Below, piece after piece: positions 8,411 through 17,487 of a stretch of 64,000 nucleotides of DNA. The stretch lies in assembly GCF_013341275.1 (NCBI RefSeq), contig NZ_CP054476.1, forward strand, positions 620,001 to 684,000, written 5' to 3'. Positions within the stretch are counted from its first letter, which is position 1. Each line of letters starts with the position of its first letter. Position numbers and translations under genes: made by a program. The stretch comes from Methyloligella sp. GL2 (GTDB lineage Bacteria > Pseudomonadota > Alphaproteobacteria > Rhizobiales > Methyloligellaceae). The notes below the pieces were generated by a model. That model made no database searches. It worked only from the letters and a program-made list of their open reading frames with translations, and was not told the origin of the DNA.

Positions 8411-10096
8411 GTGAGTATGGCTGGCGAAACACTGGATACGCCTGAAGATGCACGTCTGTCCGACCTCGTCCCCTTGCTGAAGGCGGCGGCGGAGGCCTCC
8501 GCCGCTCTGGGCAAGAAGGCGACCGAGGCGATGGCGGCGCGGCTTGCCCCGAGCGGCAAGGTGGACGGTGCGGCCCTGGAGCGCGATGAGCACGCCGCAC
8601 ACGGGCTGGCCTGGCTTGAAACCTATGTCGAATGCATCCGCCAGGCTGCGTCCTATGCGGAGCGCATGACCGAGGAAGGCCGCTTCGGCGAGATGGAATC
8701 GCTGCTCACCCAGATCGGCACCGGCGAATATCTCGCTCAGATCGCCGGCGGCGTGGTGATGAGCCAGGTCGAGGTGATCCGGCTGGAGGAGCTCGGGCTC
8801 ACCGATGCCGACCGCCAGGAGTTCCTGACCGACGAGGTGAAGACGCTGATCGGCGCCAACACTCCGGCGGCGCGCGCCAAGGCCACCGGGCTGATCCAGG
8901 ACGCCCACGGCAACGTCACCTATGGCGATACCGGCCTCGACGAGATGACCGAGGCGATGCGCGAGGAGATGTTCCGCTTCTCCGAGGCCGAGGTGGTGCC
9001 AAATGCGCATGAGTGGCATCTGAAGGACGAATACATCCCGATGGAGCTGATCTCGGCCCTGGCCGAGCTCGGCGTGTTCGGCCTGACCATTCCGGAGGAA
9101 TTCGGCGGGCTGGGGCTCGGCAAGGAGGTGATGTGCGTCGTCTCCGAGGAGCTGTCGCGCGGTTATATCGGCGTCGGCTCTCTGGGCACCCGCTCGGAGA
9201 TCGCCGCGGAGCTGATCCTGTGCGGCGGCACCGACGCGCAGAAAGCCGAATGGCTGCCGAAGCTCGCCTCCGGCGAGATCCTGCCGACGGCGGTGTTCAC
9301 CGAGCCGAATACCGGCTCCGACCTCGCCTCGCTGACCACCCGCGCCAAAAGGGACGGCGACGAATATTCGATCACCGGTCAGAAGACCTGGATCACCCAC
9401 GCCGCCCGCGCCGATCTGATGACGGTGCTGACCCGCACCGACCCCGATCAGAAGGGCTATCGCGGCCTGTCCATGCTGCTGGCGCCGAAGCCGCGCGGGA
9501 ATGACGAGAATCCCTTCCCGGCAGAGGGCATGTCCGGCGGCGAGATCGAGGTGCTCGGCTATCGCGGCATGAAGGAGTTCGACATCTCCTTCGACGGCTT
9601 CAAGGTGCCGGCGGCCAATCTCCTCGGCGGCGAGGAAGGCCAGGGCTTCAAGCAGCTGATGCAGACCTTCGAGGCGGCCCGCATCCAGACTGCGGCGCGG
9701 GCTATCGGCGTGGCGCAAGCGGCGCTGGATCTCGGCCTCCGCTACGCTACGGAGCGGGTGCAGTTCGGCAAGCCGATCATCAATTTCCCGCGCATCTCCG
9801 ACAAGCTGGTGATGATGGCGGCGGAAATCTCCATGGTGCGGCAGCTCACCTATTTCGCCGCGCGGGAGAAGGATGCCGACCGGCGCTGCGATCTGGAGGC
9901 CGGCATGGCCAAGCTGCTTGCGGCGCGGATCGCCTGGGCAGCAGCGGACAATGCGTTGCAGATCCATGGCGGCAACGGTTTTGCGCTGGAATACGCTATC
10001 AGCCGGGTGCTGTGCGACGCGCGTATCCTCAACATCTTCGAGGGTGCAGCGGAGATCCAGGCCCACGTCATCGCGCGGCGCTTGCTGGAATCGTAA
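8411..10096 (+). CDS. mcd: (2S)-Methylsuccinyl-CoA dehydrogenase
   Basis: A 561-residue acyl-CoA dehydrogenase, longer than the usual 380-400 because of an N-terminal helical domain of about 150 residues, a feature of Mcd. It oxidises methylsuccinyl-CoA to mesaconyl-CoA with FAD, passing electrons to electron-transfer flavoprotein. The dehydrogenase core begins near EEMFRFSEAEV; FTEPNTGSD and TGQKTWITHA mark the FAD-binding middle domain, and the catalytic Glu is probably in NIFEGAAEIQ close to the C-terminus. The start is GTG at 8411 (GAAAGGA seven bases before) or ATG at 8417. Position beside ccr and ecm supports the call over a generic dehydrogenase. Confidence 0.9.
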   Translation: MSMAGETLDTPEDARLSDLVPLLKAAAEASAALGKKATEAMAARLAPSGKVDGAALERDEHAAHGLAWLETYVECIRQAASYAERMTEEGRFGEMESLLTQIGTGEYLAQIAGGVVMSQVEVIRLEELGLTDADRQEFLTDEVKTLIGANTPAARAKATGLIQDAHGNVTYGDTGLDEMTEAMREEMFRFSEAEVVPNAHEWHLKDEYIPMELISALAELGVFGLTIPEEFGGLGLGKEVMCVVSEELSRGYIGVGSLGTRSEIAAELILCGGTDAQKAEWLPKLASGEILPTAVFTEPNTGSDLASLTTRAKRDGDEYSITGQKTWITHAARADLMTVLTRTDPDQKGYRGLSMLLAPKPRGNDENPFPAEGMSGGEIEVLGYRGMKEFDISFDGFKVPAANLLGGEEGQGFKQLMQTFEAARIQTAARAIGVAQAALDLGLRYATERVQFGKPIINFPRISDKLVMMAAEISMVRQLTYFAAREKDADRRCDLEAGMAKLLAARIAWAAADNALQIHGGNGFALEYAISRVLCDARILNIFEGAAEIQAHVIARRLLES

Positions 10097-10147
10097 TGGA
10101 TCTGGGCACCGGGACCGGCAGCGGATTGGAAAACGGAGAGTGGCGTC

Positions 10148-10657
10148 ATGGCTAAAGGGGTGACGCGGAATTCTCCGCTGATGAACATGATGATGCACGC
10201 GCTGATCGCGGCGGCCGTCTGCTTCATGGCGGCGGCGGTCGGCGGCATGTTCGTCACGCCCGAGGCGGTCGCCTGGCTGGAGACGCTGGCGAAGCCCGGC
10301 TTCCATCCACCCGATTCGGTGTTCATGCCGGTCTGGACGGTGCTCTACGCCATGATGGCGGGGGCGCTGTTCTGGATGTGGCGGACCAAGGATGCCAGCG
10401 AGGAGGACCGCAAGCTGGCATTCAGCTGGTTCGGCGCGCAGCTGGTGCTCAATGCGTTCTGGCCCTTCGCCTTCTTCTATATGCAGAGCCCGCTTTTCGG
10501 GCTGCTGGTGTCGTTCGCGCTGCTGGTCGCCATTGCCGGCACCATCGTGGTGTTCGACCGCATCTCGCGCGGTGCGGCCTTGCTGCTGGTGCCGTATCTG
10601 CTCTGGGTCTGCTTCGGCACGGCGCTGACCTTCGCCATCTGGTTCATGAATGGTTGA
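10148..10657 (+). CDS. tspO: TspO/MBR family tryptophan-rich membrane protein
   Basis: A 169-residue integral membrane protein with five hydrophobic segments (about 15-35, 55-77, 92-110, 113-135 and 142-165), the TspO layout. Family motifs are KPGFHPPDSVFMPVWTVLY, LVLNAFWPFAFF and PYLLWVCFGTALTF. TspO proteins bind porphyrins and related ligands and modulate tetrapyrrole or stress responses in alphaproteobacteria. GGAGAG precedes the ATG. The stop overlaps the start of the following short-chain dehydrogenase by eight bases, so the two are probably translationally coupled. Confidence 0.88.
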   Translation: MAKGVTRNSPLMNMMMHALIAAAVCFMAAAVGGMFVTPEAVAWLETLAKPGFHPPDSVFMPVWTVLYAMMAGALFWMWRTKDASEEDRKLAFSWFGAQLVLNAFWPFAFFYMQSPLFGLLVSFALLVAIAGTIVVFDRISRGAALLLVPYLLWVCFGTALTFAIWFMNG

Positions 10658-11486
10658 GACGGACGAGGCCCGCAGCATTCTCATAACCGGATGCTCGTCA
10701 GGGATCGGGCGGGCCGCAGCGGAAACCATGCTCAAGCGGGGCTGGCGGGTCTTTGCCACGGCGCGCAAAGACCAGGATCTCGTCGCGCTGGCGGGTTCCG
10801 GTGCCGAGGCGCTCTATCTCGATTATGCTGAGCCGGACTCCATTGCCGCTTGCGCCGATGCCGTGCTGGAGAAAACGGGCGGTCGGCTGGATGCGCTGTT
10901 CAATAACGGCGCCTACGGCCAGCCGGGCGCGATAGAGGATTTGCCGGTTGAGGCGCTGCGGGCGCAGTTCGAGGCCAATGTGTTCGGCTGGCACGATCTC
11001 ACCCGCCGTTTCCTCCCCGCCATGCGGGTGCAAGGCGCCGGCCGGATCGTGTTCTGCTCCTCAGTGCTGGGGCTGATGGCGGCCCCTTTCCGCGGCGCCT
11101 ATTGCGCTTCGAAATTCGCGGTCGAGGCGCTGGCCGACACCATGCGCATCGAGCTTGCCGGCAGCGGCATCCATGTGGTGCTGATCGAGCCGGGGCCGAT
11201 CGCCACCCGCTTCGTCGAACATGCGCTGGAGGCCTATCGGCGCAATATCGACATGCAGAATTCCGTCCATCGCGCGACCTACGAGGCGCGGATCGCCAAG
11301 ATGGAGGAAGGCGGGAGCCAGACCTTCAAGCTGCCGCCGGAGGCGGTGGCGGCGAAGCTGGTGTCGGCGGTGGAGGCGTTGCGCCCCAAGCCGCGCTATT
11401 ATGTGACGATACCGACCTATGCGGCGGCGCTGTTCCGGCGCGTCTTGCCGACACGCGCTCTCGACGCTGTGGCCGCGCGGAACTAA
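10650..11486 (+). CDS. Short-chain dehydrogenase/reductase
   Basis: A 278-residue classical SDR. The cofactor motif is TGCSSGIG at about 12-19, the NNGAYG motif follows at about 87, and the catalytic Ser and Tyr-x-x-x-Lys are in FCSSVLGLMAAPFRGAYCASK. The substrate is unknown; the sequence resembles the broad steroid or retinol-dehydrogenase-like branch. The start overlaps the end of tspO. A small membrane protein follows after about 43 bases on the same strand. Confidence 0.85.
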   Translation: MVETDEARSILITGCSSGIGRAAAETMLKRGWRVFATARKDQDLVALAGSGAEALYLDYAEPDSIAACADAVLEKTGGRLDALFNNGAYGQPGAIEDLPVEALRAQFEANVFGWHDLTRRFLPAMRVQGAGRIVFCSSVLGLMAAPFRGAYCASKFAVEALADTMRIELAGSGIHVVLIEPGPIATRFVEHALEAYRRNIDMQNSVHRATYEARIAKMEEGGSQTFKLPPEAVAAKLVSAVEALRPKPRYYVTIPTYAAALFRRVLPTRALDAVAARN

Positions 11487-11529
11487 TCTCGCAGCCCGCA
11501 AACGGCCCGTTACGCCCCAGGAGGCACAG

Positions 11530-11721
11530 ATGGAAAAGATGGTATTCTATGCGATCCCGTTCGCGCTCGCCGCGGTGGCGATCGTGCTTGGGCTCGGGCT
11601 TTGGAACATGCTGCGCGAGGGGAGCCCCAGCCGCAGCCAGACCTTGATGCGCTGGCGCATCATCTTGCAGGCGATCGCAATCGTCCTGGTGATGACGGCG
11701 ATCTATTTCATGAGCGACTAG
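11530..11721 (+). CDS. Twin transmembrane helix small protein (HIG1-like)
   Basis: A 63-residue protein with two membrane helices (about 6-24 and 42-59) joined by a basic loop. AGGAGG lies a few bases before the ATG. Alphaproteobacteria commonly carry such a protein directly upstream of a cobalamin adenosyltransferase, as here. HIG1-type proteins are linked to respiratory complexes in mitochondria; the bacterial role is not established. A longer in-frame reading beginning inside the SDR gene exists, but the ribosome site favours this start. Confidence 0.8.
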   Translation: MEKMVFYAIPFALAAVAIVLGLGLWNMLREGSPSRSQTLMRWRIILQAIAIVLVMTAIYFMSD

Positions 11722-11778
11722 ACATCCCCGCTCTTCGCGGATTGGGGTAAGGATTTCAGAGTTTACGAGGTTCGGCCG

Positions 11779-12354
11779 ATGGTGGTGCTCAACAAGATCT
11801 ATACGCGCAGCGGCGACGAGGGGACGACGGCGCTCGGCACCGGCGACCGCGTCGCCAAATACGATCTGCGCGTGGAGGCTTACGGCACCTCCGACGAGAC
11901 CAATGCGGTGATCGGGCTTGCGCGGCTTCACACGCGTGAGACAATGCCGGAGCTCGATGCCATGCTGGCGCGGATTCAGAACGATCTGTTCGATCTTGGC
12001 GCCGATCTGTGCTTCCCCGCCGACGAGGACGGGACGGAGCGGCTCACCATCTCGGCCTCGCAGGTTGCGCGGCTGGAGAGCGAGATCGACGAGATGAACG
12101 GCGAGCTGGAGCCGCTACGGTCTTTTGTCCTGCCGGGCGGCAGTCCGGCGGCGAGCTATCTCCATCTGGCGCGCACGGTATGCCGCCGGGCGGAGCGTTT
12201 GATGGTGGAACTTCGGGCCAAGCCGGACGAGCCGGTGAACCCGGAGGCGCTGCGCTATGTTAATCGTCTGTCGGACTTCTTCTTCGTGGCGGCGCGGTTC
12301 GCCAACGGCAAGGGGAAGAACGACGTGTTGTGGGTTCAGGGGCAGAACCGCTGA
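11779..12354 (+). CDS. Cob(I)alamin adenosyltransferase, PduO type
   Basis: A 191-residue enzyme that transfers the adenosyl group of ATP to cob(I)alamin or cob(I)yrinic acid diamide to give the B12 coenzyme. Motifs are the N-terminal ATP loop YTRSGDEGTT (8-17), SDETNAVIG, the FVLPGGS segment and the RTVCRRAER...NRLSDFFFV active-site helices. Its product is the cofactor needed by the ethylmalonyl-CoA mutase in this window. GAGG precedes the ATG by about nine bases. It stands in a run of same-strand genes from the twin-TM protein through etfBA. Confidence 0.92.
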   Translation: MVVLNKIYTRSGDEGTTALGTGDRVAKYDLRVEAYGTSDETNAVIGLARLHTRETMPELDAMLARIQNDLFDLGADLCFPADEDGTERLTISASQVARLESEIDEMNGELEPLRSFVLPGGSPAASYLHLARTVCRRAERLMVELRAKPDEPVNPEALRYVNRLSDFFFVAARFANGKGKNDVLWVQGQNR

Positions 12355-12397
12355 AGGCGGCTGCGGCAGGAGAGGTCGGGGTGCGGCCTGAAGTCAG

Positions 12398-13114
12398 TTG
12401 GTTTTCATTCCTCTCCACGACACCAATCCCCTCAAGACGATCCGCTACCAATATGTGACGGTCGGGATCATCGCCCTGAACGTCCTGATCTATCTGATCT
12501 TTCAAAGCGGCTGGGTGCTGCCGGCGGACGATCTGACGGGGACGGAGTTCGCCGTGGTGCCGGCCCAGCTGTTCAGCGTCACCTGGGTCGGGGAGGGGTA
12601 TGCCGACACCACGGTCTACCATATCCCGGAGCGCTTCACGCTCGTCACCTATATGTTCCTGCATGCCGGCTGGCTGCATCTTCTCGGCAATATGCTGTTC
12701 CTCTGGGTGCTGGGCGACAATGTCGAGGATGCGATGGGGCATGTGCGCTTCATCATGTTCTATCTGATCTGCGGCATTTCGGCCGGGCTGGTGCATGCGC
12801 TGATGCTGCCCAACTCGGAATTGCCGCTGATCGGGGCGAGCGGGGCGGTGGCGGGCATCATCGCCGCCTATCTGATGCTGCATCCGCGGGTGAAGGTTTG
12901 GGTACTTGCGCTTTGGCGCGTGCCGATCAAGATTAGCGCCTTCTGGGCCTTGGGCTTCTGGATCGTGTTTCAGCTCGGCAATCTGGTGCTGGATCACGAC
13001 GGGGATGTCGCCTGGTGGGCCCATGCCGGGGGGCTGGCAACAGGAGCGCTGTTAATCCTCTTCATGCGCCGGCGCGGCGTTCCGCTCTTCGACCGTACGC
13101 GGGGCGGGGCGTGA
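12398..13114 (+). CDS. Rhomboid family intramembrane serine protease
   Basis: A 238-residue polytopic protein with about six hydrophobic segments. The catalytic serine is in [12 protein letters not shown] (GxSG) and the partner His in [14 protein letters not shown]; the helix-2 motif [16 protein letters not shown] is also present. Rhomboids cut single-pass membrane proteins inside the bilayer. The only usable start is TTG at 12398, because an in-frame TGA lies three codons earlier and the conserved [10 protein letters not shown]-terminus begins two residues after it. No strong ribosome site is visible. The target is unknown. Confidence 0.87.
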   Translation: MVFIPLHDTNPLKTIRYQYVTVGIIALNVLIYLIFQSGWVLPADDLTGTEFAVVPAQLFSVTWVGEGYADTTVYHIPERFTLVTYMFLHAGWLHLLGNMLFLWVLGDNVEDAMGHVRFIMFYLICGISAGLVHALMLPNSELPLIGASGAVAGIIAAYLMLHPRVKVWVLALWRVPIKISAFWALGFWIVFQLGNLVLDHDGDVAWWAHAGGLATGALLILFMRRRGVPLFDRTRGGA

Positions 13115-13244
13115 GGCGTTTGCGCCGGGGCGGAGCATTGACTCGTTTTTGGCCCGGCAGTACGTTCCGGGGCCATTTCGCAGGTGCGAAAGACTCCGGA
13201 GTGGGGGGAGTGTTTGGAGAGTCCGGAAAAGGAATAAAAAGCGT

Positions 13245-13994
13245 ATGAAAATCCTGGTACCCGTGAAGCGGGTCGTTGATGCAAACGTCAAGATTCGAGT
13301 GAAGTCCGATGGTAGCGGCGTAGACCTCGCGAACGTGAAGATGGCGATGAATCCGTTCGACGAGATCGCCGTCGAGGAAGCCCTCAGGATCAAAGAACGC
13401 GGCGAAGCCGACGAGGTGGTTGCCGTCTCCATCGGTGAGACGAAATCCCAGGATACGCTGCGTACCGCGCTTGCCATGGGCGCCGACCGCGCCATTCTGG
13501 TGAAGACCGATCAGACGGTCGAGCCGCTCGGCGTCGCCAAAATTCTCAAAGCGCTGGTGGAGAAGGAAAGCCCGGATCTGGTGATCATGGGCAAGCAGGC
13601 GATCGATAACGACTGCAATCAGACCGGTCAGATGCTGGCGAGCCTGCTGGGCTGGCCGCAAGGCACCTTCGCCTCCAAGCTGGAGCTGGCCGACGGCAAG
13701 GTGAAGGTCACCCGCGAGATCGATGGCGGTCTTGAGACCCTGACCCTGAACAGCCCGGCCATCGTCACCACGGATCTGCGCCTCAACGAGCCGCGCTACG
13801 CATCTCTACCCAACATCATGAAGGCCAAGAAGAAGCCGATCGACGAGACGAGCCCGGATGAGCTCGGCGTCGATATCGCCCCGCGCCTGACGCTGGTCTC
13901 CATCGCCGAGCCGGCGGCGCGCGAAGCCGGTGTCATGGTGGAGAGCGTGGCCGAGCTGGTCGACAAACTGAAGAACGAAGCGGGGGTGCTGTAA
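13245..13994 (+). CDS. etfB: Electron transfer flavoprotein beta subunit
   Basis: A 249-residue AMP-binding subunit of electron-transfer flavoprotein. The start [12 protein letters not shown], the segment [21 protein letters not shown] and the recognition-loop region [23 protein letters not shown] are characteristic. With EtfA it carries electrons from acyl-CoA dehydrogenases, here most likely Mcd, to ETF:quinone oxidoreductase. The ATG at 13245 matches the family N-terminus; the open frame extends 32 codons upstream. Its stop codon overlaps the etfA start by one base (TAATG). Confidence 0.95.
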   Translation: MKILVPVKRVVDANVKIRVKSDGSGVDLANVKMAMNPFDEIAVEEALRIKERGEADEVVAVSIGETKSQDTLRTALAMGADRAILVKTDQTVEPLGVAKILKALVEKESPDLVIMGKQAIDNDCNQTGQMLASLLGWPQGTFASKLELADGKVKVTREIDGGLETLTLNSPAIVTTDLRLNEPRYASLPNIMKAKKKPIDETSPDELGVDIAPRLTLVSIAEPAAREAGVMVESVAELVDKLKNEAGVL

Positions 13995-14938
13995 TGGCGA
14001 CGTTGCTGCTTGCCGAACACGACAATGAGAGCCTGGCGCCGGCCACGGCGAAGGCGCTTTCCGCTGCTAAGGATTTCGGCGGCGATGTCGATATCCTGGT
14101 CGCGGGCAAAGGCGCGCGCGGCGTTGCCGAACAGGCGGCGAAGCTCGCCGGCGTGAACAAGGTGCTGCTGGCCGATGCCGATCAGCTGGAGCATCACCTG
14201 GCCGAAGAGACCGCCGCGCTGCTGCTGTCGCTGGCCGACGGCTATGACGTGATCCTCGCCCCGGCGACCACCATGGGCAAGAATGTGCTGCCGCGCGTCG
14301 CCGCGCAGCTCGACGTGGCCCAGGTTTCCGATATCGTCGAGGTGAAGGCGCCCGATACTTTCGTGCGCCCGGTCTATGCCGGCAACGCCATGGCAACGGT
14401 GAAGAGCTCCGATTCCAAGATCCTTGGCACCATCCGCACCACCGCCTATAGCGCGGCGGAAGAGGGCGGCTCGGCTTCCATCGAGGAGGTCTCGGTGCCC
14501 GATGCGGTCGGCATCTCAAGCTTCGAGAGCGCCGATATCGTGCAGAGCGACCGGCCGGAGCTGACCGCGGCGCGGATCGTCATCTCCGGCGGCCGCGGCA
14601 TGCAGTCGGGCGAGAATTTCGGGAAGCTGATCGAGCCGGTGGCAGACCGTCTCGGCGCGGCCGTCGGCGCCAGCCGTGCGGCGGTGGATTCGGGTTTCAT
14701 GCCCAACGATCACCAGGTCGGCCAGACCGGCAAGGTGGTGGCGCCGGAGCTTTATATCGCGGTGGGTATCTCCGGCGCGATCCAGCATCTGGCGGGTATG
14801 AAGGACTCCAAGGTGATCGTTGCGATCAACAAGGATGCCGAAGCCCCGATCTTCCAGATCGCCGATTACGGGCTGGTGGCCGATCTCTTCGAGGCGCTGC
14901 CGGAGCTCAATAGCGAGCTCGAAAAGGCCGGCCAATAG
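13994..14938 (+). CDS. etfA: Electron transfer flavoprotein alpha subunit
   Basis: A 314-residue FAD-binding subunit. The C-terminal FAD domain is clear: [37 protein letters not shown] and [19 protein letters not shown], then [16 protein letters not shown]. It forms a heterodimer with EtfB. Its start overlaps the etfB stop, so the subunits are translationally coupled. The 3-hydroxyacyl-CoA dehydrogenase gene follows after 12 bases, probably in the same transcript. Confidence 0.95.
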   Translation: MATLLLAEHDNESLAPATAKALSAAKDFGGDVDILVAGKGARGVAEQAAKLAGVNKVLLADADQLEHHLAEETAALLLSLADGYDVILAPATTMGKNVLPRVAAQLDVAQVSDIVEVKAPDTFVRPVYAGNAMATVKSSDSKILGTIRTTAYSAAEEGGSASIEEVSVPDAVGISSFESADIVQSDRPELTAARIVISGGRGMQSGENFGKLIEPVADRLGAAVGASRAAVDSGFMPNDHQVGQTGKVVAPELYIAVGISGAIQHLAGMKDSKVIVAINKDAEAPIFQIADYGLVADLFEALPELNSELEKAGQ

Positions 14939-14950
14939 CAACGGGTAGGG

Positions 14951-15892
14951 ATGGAGACGGCCTCGATGGGCGCAAACGAAGAAACAAATAATGCACCGGA
15001 TCGTGGCCCCTCCGCCGGGCCGATCGCCAAGGTCGGCGTCATCGGCGCTGGCCAGATGGGCAACGGCATCGCCCATGCGGCGGCGCTGGCCGGGTTCGAC
15101 GTCGCTCTGAACGATCTGGAGCGCGAGAAATTCGACGAGGCGATGGAGGTGATCGGTAAGAACCTCGATCGCCAAGTCAATTCCGGCAAGATCACCGCAG
15201 ACGAGAAGAAGAAGGCGCTGGGGCGGATCAGCTTCGCCGAGACCTATGCCGATTTCGCCGACGCGGATCTGGTGGTCGAGGCGGCGACGGAAGAAGAGAC
15301 CATCAAGCGCAAGATCTTCGTGGCGCTGTGTCCCTTCCTGAAGCCGGATGCGATCGTCGCCAGCAACACCTCCTCGATTTCCATCACGCGGCTTGCCGCG
15401 GCCACGGACCGGCCGGAGCGCTTCATCGGGCTGCACTTCATGAACCCGGTTCCGGTGATGGAGCTGGTGGAGATCATCCGCGGCATCGCCACGGAAGATG
15501 TGACCTTCACCCGGGCCAAAGAGTTCGTCAGCAAGATGGGCAAGACCGTCGCGGTGTCGGAAGATTTCCCGGCCTTCATGGTCAACCGCATTCTGCTGCC
15601 GATGATCAACGAGGCGGTCTATACGCTTTACGAGGGCGTCGGCTCGGTGGACGCCATCGACACGGCGATGCGGCTTGGCGCGCATCACCCGATGGGGCCG
15701 CTGCAGCTGGCCGATTTCATCGGTCTGGATACCTGCCTGTCGATCATGCAGGTGCTGTATGAGGGGCTGGCCGATTCCAAATACCGGCCCTGCCCGCTTC
15801 TGGTGAAATATGTCGAGGCGGGCTGGCTGGGGCGGAAGTCCAATCGCGGCTTCTACGACTATCGTGGCGAGACGCCGATGCCGACGCGCTAG
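14951..15892 (+). CDS. hbd: 3-Hydroxybutyryl-CoA dehydrogenase
   Basis: A 313-residue NAD(P)-dependent enzyme interconverting acetoacetyl-CoA and 3-hydroxybutyryl-CoA. The Rossmann motif VIGAGQMGNGIA lies near residue 36; SNTSSISITRLA and GLHFMNPVPVMELVEII include the catalytic His of the family, and the C-terminal domain has GAHHPMGPLQLADFIGLD. Two starts are possible: ATG at 14951, or ATG at 14966 with GGAGA better placed before it. It ends the etfBA unit, followed by a terminator. Confidence 0.9.
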   Translation: METASMGANEETNNAPDRGPSAGPIAKVGVIGAGQMGNGIAHAAALAGFDVALNDLEREKFDEAMEVIGKNLDRQVNSGKITADEKKKALGRISFAETYADFADADLVVEAATEEETIKRKIFVALCPFLKPDAIVASNTSSISITRLAAATDRPERFIGLHFMNPVPVMELVEIIRGIATEDVTFTRAKEFVSKMGKTVAVSEDFPAFMVNRILLPMINEAVYTLYEGVGSVDAIDTAMRLGAHHPMGPLQLADFIGLDTCLSIMQVLYEGLADSKYRPCPLLVKYVEAGWLGRKSNRGFYDYRGETPMPTR

Positions 15893-15929
15893 GCGCGGGC
15901 CGGGGTTTCCCGGTTCTCAAATTGAAATG

Positions 15930-15965
15930 AAATGCCGCCGGCTCATGTCAGGCGGCATTTTTTAT
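15930..15965 (+). terminator. Rho-independent terminator after the etfBA-hbd unit
   Basis: AAATGCCGCC pairs with GGCGGCATTT across an 11-base loop, followed by T residues. It lies 38 bases after the hbd stop codon. Confidence 0.85.
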
Positions 15966-16001
15966 GGCTGATATTGGATGAGGCCGGTCTCCGGCAGACG
16001 T

Positions 16002-16039
16002 AAAAAAAGGCCACGGCCGCCTATCGTGCAGCCGTGGCC
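16002..16039 (-). terminator. Rho-independent terminator of the xox operon
   Basis: GGCCACGGC pairs with GCCGTGGCC across a 13-base loop; read on the minus strand the stem is followed by seven T. It lies 30 bases beyond the stop codon of the xoxG-like cytochrome. Confidence 0.82.
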
Positions 16040-16069
16040 AACTTTGTTTTTGCGAAACGCTAGAGCCCG

Positions 16070-16630
16070 TTACTCCTGCTCGTAGGCGGGCTCTTTGTCG
16101 ATATCCGGGTTCAGCGAACGGATGAAGGCGGCGAGCTGATAGGCAGTGTCGCCCGGCACCAGCTCGCGGAAGGCCGGCATCCCGTTAGGACGCCCTTCGC
16201 GGATCGAAGCGGCAATGTTCTCCATGGAATCGCCGTAGATCCAATCCTTGTCCATCAGGGCCGGGCCCATGCCGCCGCCGCCATTGGCATGGCAGCCGGA
16301 GCAGTTGAAGGCGGTGAAGAGCTGTTTGCCGATGGCAATCGCCGCCGGGTCGCCGTCAAGCCGTTTGGCCGCTTCGCTCTGCTCGTCGACCGGGATCTTG
16401 CCGCCGGGGGCAATCGGCACCAGCGAGATCGCCGGCGGCTGATTGGCGGCCACTTGCAGCGCCGGGGCTTCCTTAGGGGCTTCCTTGGGGGCCTCGGCCT
16501 TCTCCGCCGGAGCGCTTTCGGTCTTGGTTTCGGTTTTGGCTTGGTCGTCGTTGCCGGCTTCGCCGCAGGCGGGGAGAGCCACAAGCAGGCTCAAGGCAAG
16601 GGCAGTGCCGATAGTCGTGATGGGTTTCAT
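16070..16630 (-). CDS. xoxG: Lipoprotein-type cytochrome c of the methanol dehydrogenase operon (XoxG-like)
   Basis: A 186-residue c-type cytochrome, probable electron acceptor for XoxF. The N-terminus has a signal peptide ending in the lipobox-like LPAC (C22), so the protein is likely lipid-anchored. Residues 31-57 form an Ala/Glu/Lys/Pro-rich tether. The haem motif CSGCH is at 110-114 and a candidate Met ligand is M151 in NGMPAF. The domain is a short class I cytochrome and does not resemble the classical c_L layout. Its ATG overlaps the xoxJ stop (ATGA). The name is given by operon position; biochemical role is inferred. Confidence 0.78.
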   Translation of the reverse strand: MKPITTIGTALALSLLVALPACGEAGNDDQAKTETKTESAPAEKAEAPKEAPKEAPALQVAANQPPAISLVPIAPGGKIPVDEQSEAAKRLDGDPAAIAIGKQLFTAFNCSGCHANGGGGMGPALMDKDWIYGDSMENIAASIREGRPNGMPAFRELVPGDTAYQLAAFIRSLNPDIDKEPAYEQE

Positions 16631-17487
16631 CGTGCTTCACCGAGTTTAGTTGGTTTATCGACGCGCGGCACGCCATAGCGGGCCAGCACGGCATCAATTT
16701 CGTCACGGCGTGCGCGCAACGCGTCGCCGATATCGCCGGCAAGGGCGGTATCGCCTTTACGCACGCCGATCGACATGTCGTAGGTCATCTGCATGAGGAT
16801 CTGGGACGGGTCGAACAGCACCGGGGTGAGCTGCAGCGGCGGATCCTCCCGCGAGGCGAAGTAGCCTGCGATCGGACCCCAGACGATGGCGACATCGACA
16901 TCGCCATCGGCCACGGCATCCATGATCGGCGAGAGCGGCGCGTCGGAGCCGTAATCGCCATAGACCATGTAGCCCTCGACATTGCCGACAATCCCGCGAC
17001 GGGCGAGAATTTCGACCGGCGGCGAGTTGACGCCGTCCTCTCCGAGGAGCTGCACGCCGATTTTCATCTTGCGCAGCTTCGGATCGTCGAACGAGGTGAC
17101 GGGAGCCTCGCCCTCGCGTTGCACGAAGGCATAGGACGACCGGTAATACGGCCGCGTGGTGAGCAGCATCTTCATTGCCGAAGGGATGCCCATCACCACG
17201 TCGCAATGGCCCGCCTTGATGGTGTTCCGCAGAAAAGTGCGCCGTTCCGGGAACCAGTAATAGCTGAGCTTGGCGCCGAGTTCGTCGGCGATGATCTCGG
17301 CGATCTCGTTCTCGAAGCCCGATCCGTCCTTCTTGGAATAGGGCAGGTTATTGGGATCGGCACAGACACGGAGCTCCCGGGCGCTCGCCGCCTCGGGGGC
17401 CGCCGTGAAGACGGCCCCCATAAGCGCTGCGGCGAACAGACCGGCGCCGACCCAACCCCTACTCGTTGTCGGGAAGGGTGAAGGCAT
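16627..17487 (-). CDS. xoxJ: Periplasmic solute-binding-like protein XoxJ
   Basis: A 286-residue protein with a signal peptide (about 1-35, ending AASA) and a family 3 substrate-binding fold beginning ELRVCADPNNLPYSKKDGSGFENEIAEII. Homologues MxaJ/XoxJ always accompany methanol dehydrogenase genes and are needed for a functional enzyme, though the exact role is debated. The start at 17487 lies inside the end of xoxF (29-base overlap) and has GGAGG before it; the open frame is longer, but that part is the wrong frame of xoxF. It overlaps the cytochrome gene by three bases. Confidence 0.88.
   Translation of the reverse strand: MPSPFPTTSRGWVGAGLFAAALMGAVFTAAPEAASARELRVCADPNNLPYSKKDGSGFENEIAEIIADELGAKLSYYWFPERRTFLRNTIKAGHCDVVMGIPSAMKMLLTTRPYYRSSYAFVQREGEAPVTSFDDPKLRKMKIGVQLLGEDGVNSPPVEILARRGIVGNVEGYMVYGDYGSDAPLSPIMDAVADGDVDVAIVWGPIAGYFASREDPPLQLTPVLFDPSQILMQMTYDMSIGVRKGDTALAGDIGDALRARRDEIDAVLARYGVPRVDKPTKLGEAR

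Noticed and set aside
8330-10768. 812-residue minus-strand frame across mcd and tspO
   Set aside because: It is the reverse complement of two well-supported genes and has no recognisable domain.
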